Source: Campylobacteraceae bacterium (GTDB lineage: Bacteria > Campylobacterota > Campylobacteria > Campylobacterales > Campylobacteraceae). From it: 15,358 bases of DNA. Positions 14,362 through 15,358 of the stretch are shown here, piece by piece (the stretch's first letter is position 1; each line of letters starts with the position of its first letter). The stretch is taken from the NCBI GenBank assembly GCA_031276365.1, contig JAISNG010000073.1:1-15358 (forward strand). Reading direction: 5' to 3'. Both the position numbers and the translations under genes were made by a program. The notes below the pieces were generated by a model. It was given only the letters and a program-made list of their open reading frames with translations, did not search any database and was not told the DNA's origin.

Positions 14362-14952
14362 ATGAGCGCGATTAAAATCGGTGTGGCAGGACCTGTCGGC
14401 AGCGGCAAAACCTCAATCATTGAAGAACTTGCAAAAATGCTTCGGAACAGCTTTAAAATAGCCATAGTTACAAATGATATTTACACGCAAGAGGATGCAA
14501 ACTATCTCAAAAGCAGGCTTGACATACCGAGCGAAATGATAATCGGCGTTGAAACAGGAGGCTGTCCGCACACCGCTATACGCGATGATATATCCATGAA
14601 TAAAAAAGCGTGCGAAGAGATTGAGAGAAAGTTTGCTCCGAAGATAATCTTCGTGGAGAGCGGCGGAGATAACCTATCCACCACCTTTTCATATGAGCTT
14701 GTGGACTTTTACATGTATGTGATAGATGTGGCGCAAGGCGGCGATATACCGCGTAAAAAGGGAGCAGGACTTGCATTTTGCGATTTGCTTGTCGTGAACA
14801 AAACCGATTTGGCGCAGTTTGTAGATGTTGATCTTAATCTTATGCTCCAAGACGTCAAAAACGCCAGACAAAGCAAACCTTTTGTATTTGTCTCAAAAAA
14901 AGAACCAAACTCCCTTTTACAGATAAAAGAGTGGATAGAGGCACTGATTTAG
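14362..14952 (+). CDS. ureG: UreG, urease accessory GTPase
   Basis: The 196-residue SIMIBI-class GTPase couples GTP hydrolysis to nickel insertion in urease. The P-loop GPVGSGKT lies at 10-17. The nickel/zinc-binding C68-P69-H70 lies in ETGGCPHTAIRDD. ESGGDNLSTTFS and DVAQGGDIPRKKGAG are the switch regions, and NKTD is the guanine-specificity motif. Start: ATG 14362 with TAAGGA at 14351-14356, overlapping the ureF stop. Length is normal. It is the last recognisable gene of the module. No strong intrinsic terminator follows; the nearest hairpin is short (CGCTT-AAA-AAGCG at 15010-15022) and has no U run. Confidence 0.97.
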   Translation: MSAIKIGVAGPVGSGKTSIIEELAKMLRNSFKIAIVTNDIYTQEDANYLKSRLDIPSEMIIGVETGGCPHTAIRDDISMNKKACEEIERKFAPKIIFVESGGDNLSTTFSYELVDFYMYVIDVAQGGDIPRKKGAGLAFCDLLVVNKTDLAQFVDVDLNLMLQDVKNARQSKPFVFVSKKEPNSLLQIKEWIEALI

Positions 14953-15358
14953 TTGTATGTTTGTATTTTAATTTTGCTTTGATTAAATAAGAGCCCGAGT
15001 TTGATTTAACGCTTAAAAAGCGATGCTTTAAGGGAGAGTGGATTTGTAAACCGCCCCTGCTGATTCCAAGACCGCCTTTTACAGTCTGCATTTTATAATT
15101 TTTAGCCGCGTAAGCCAAATTATTGAAAACATCAATTACTGCAACAACTACGAGACTTTACCTTCAGGCGTATTTGTATATCCTGCCGCCGTTTGAACCG
15201 ACTCCAAACAAACCTGCAATCACGCTGCAATCTACATTTTTCACGCTTTCTTCAGCGGCAACTACTTGAACGCCCAATCTGTTTTTTTATAAGTGTTAAT
15301 ATAGCTGAAGTTTCAGTCTTTTTGCTCTCTTCGAATGACCGCCTATCAAGCCTGACAC
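14953..15358 (-). pseudogene. Possible decayed minus-strand gene remnant, running off the window end
   Basis: No intact gene is visible in these 406 bases. On the minus strand, protein-like pieces appear in different frames. These include a frame-1 piece with SGLIGGHS near 15330-15358 and a frame-3 piece with SFEESKKTETSAILTLIKKQ near 15275-15356. After these come VAAEESVKNVDCSVIAG from about 15270 down, AGYTNTPEGKVS near 15190-15155, and VVVAVIDVFNNLAYAAKNYK from about 15154 down. Stops and frame shifts separate the pieces. I could not assign a family; a faint resemblance of EESVKNVDCS to Campylobacterota porin sequence is only an impression. A dispersed repeat is an alternative. Confidence 0.3.

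Noticed and set aside
15010..15022. Intrinsic terminator after ureG
   Set aside because: The stem is only 5 bp with a 3-base loop and no U tract follows, so it does not meet terminator criteria.

Overview
The window is about 15.4 kb of AT-rich DNA (I estimate about 40% GC), with every confident gene on the + strand. It most likely comes from the Campylobacterota (Epsilonproteobacteria). The main reason is the fused urease gamma-beta subunit, which is separate from UreC, in the order ureD-ureAB-ureC-ureE-ureF-ureG. From memory this order is known from Arcobacter-type urease loci, and the subunit fusion is also found in Helicobacter. A -10 box preceded by a T-rich tract with no clear -35 fits the same group. 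I cannot name a genus.

Layout. Positions 1-587 hold no credible gene. They carry a degenerate tandem repeat with a period near 92 bp, built on a GGAATGACGGA core. Positions 588-2937 are a metal-resistance unit: a strong sigma70-type promoter with a perfect palindromic operator at the predicted start site, an ArsR/SmtB-type repressor, and a P1B-2 (Zn/Cd/Pb) efflux ATPase. Positions 3010-4254 encode a class V (cysteine desulfurase-like) PLP enzyme with a TTG start and its own promoter. Positions 4444-14952 form one long co-directional urea module. It comprises urtA, urtB, urtC, urtD and urtE (urea ABC importer), followed after a 7-bp gap by ureD, ureAB, ureC, ureE, ureF and ureG (urease and its nickel-insertion chaperones). 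Positions 14953-15358 hold no intact gene, but the minus strand reads like a frameshifted gene remnant.

How the genes work together. UrtA captures urea in the periplasm, UrtBC form the channel, and UrtDE hydrolyse ATP. UreAB and UreC form the urease, whose active-site residues are all present at standard numbering. UreD, UreF and UreG, with the nickel carrier UreE, mature the enzyme. The product is ammonia plus carbamate, which becomes bicarbonate and more ammonia. Pairing a high-affinity importer with the enzyme suggests nitrogen scavenging from scarce urea, though acid resistance is not excluded. No nickel transporter and no UreI-type urea channel are visible here.

Most of the content is recognisable biology. 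The points most worth a second look are: the repressor with residues for three metal sites; the 226-bp structured urtA-urtB spacer; paired TGATT/AATCA dyads upstream of urtA; a possible leaderless start at ureD; the ureE/ureF overlap; and the decayed 3' end. I did not find clear evidence of a wholly undescribed system.
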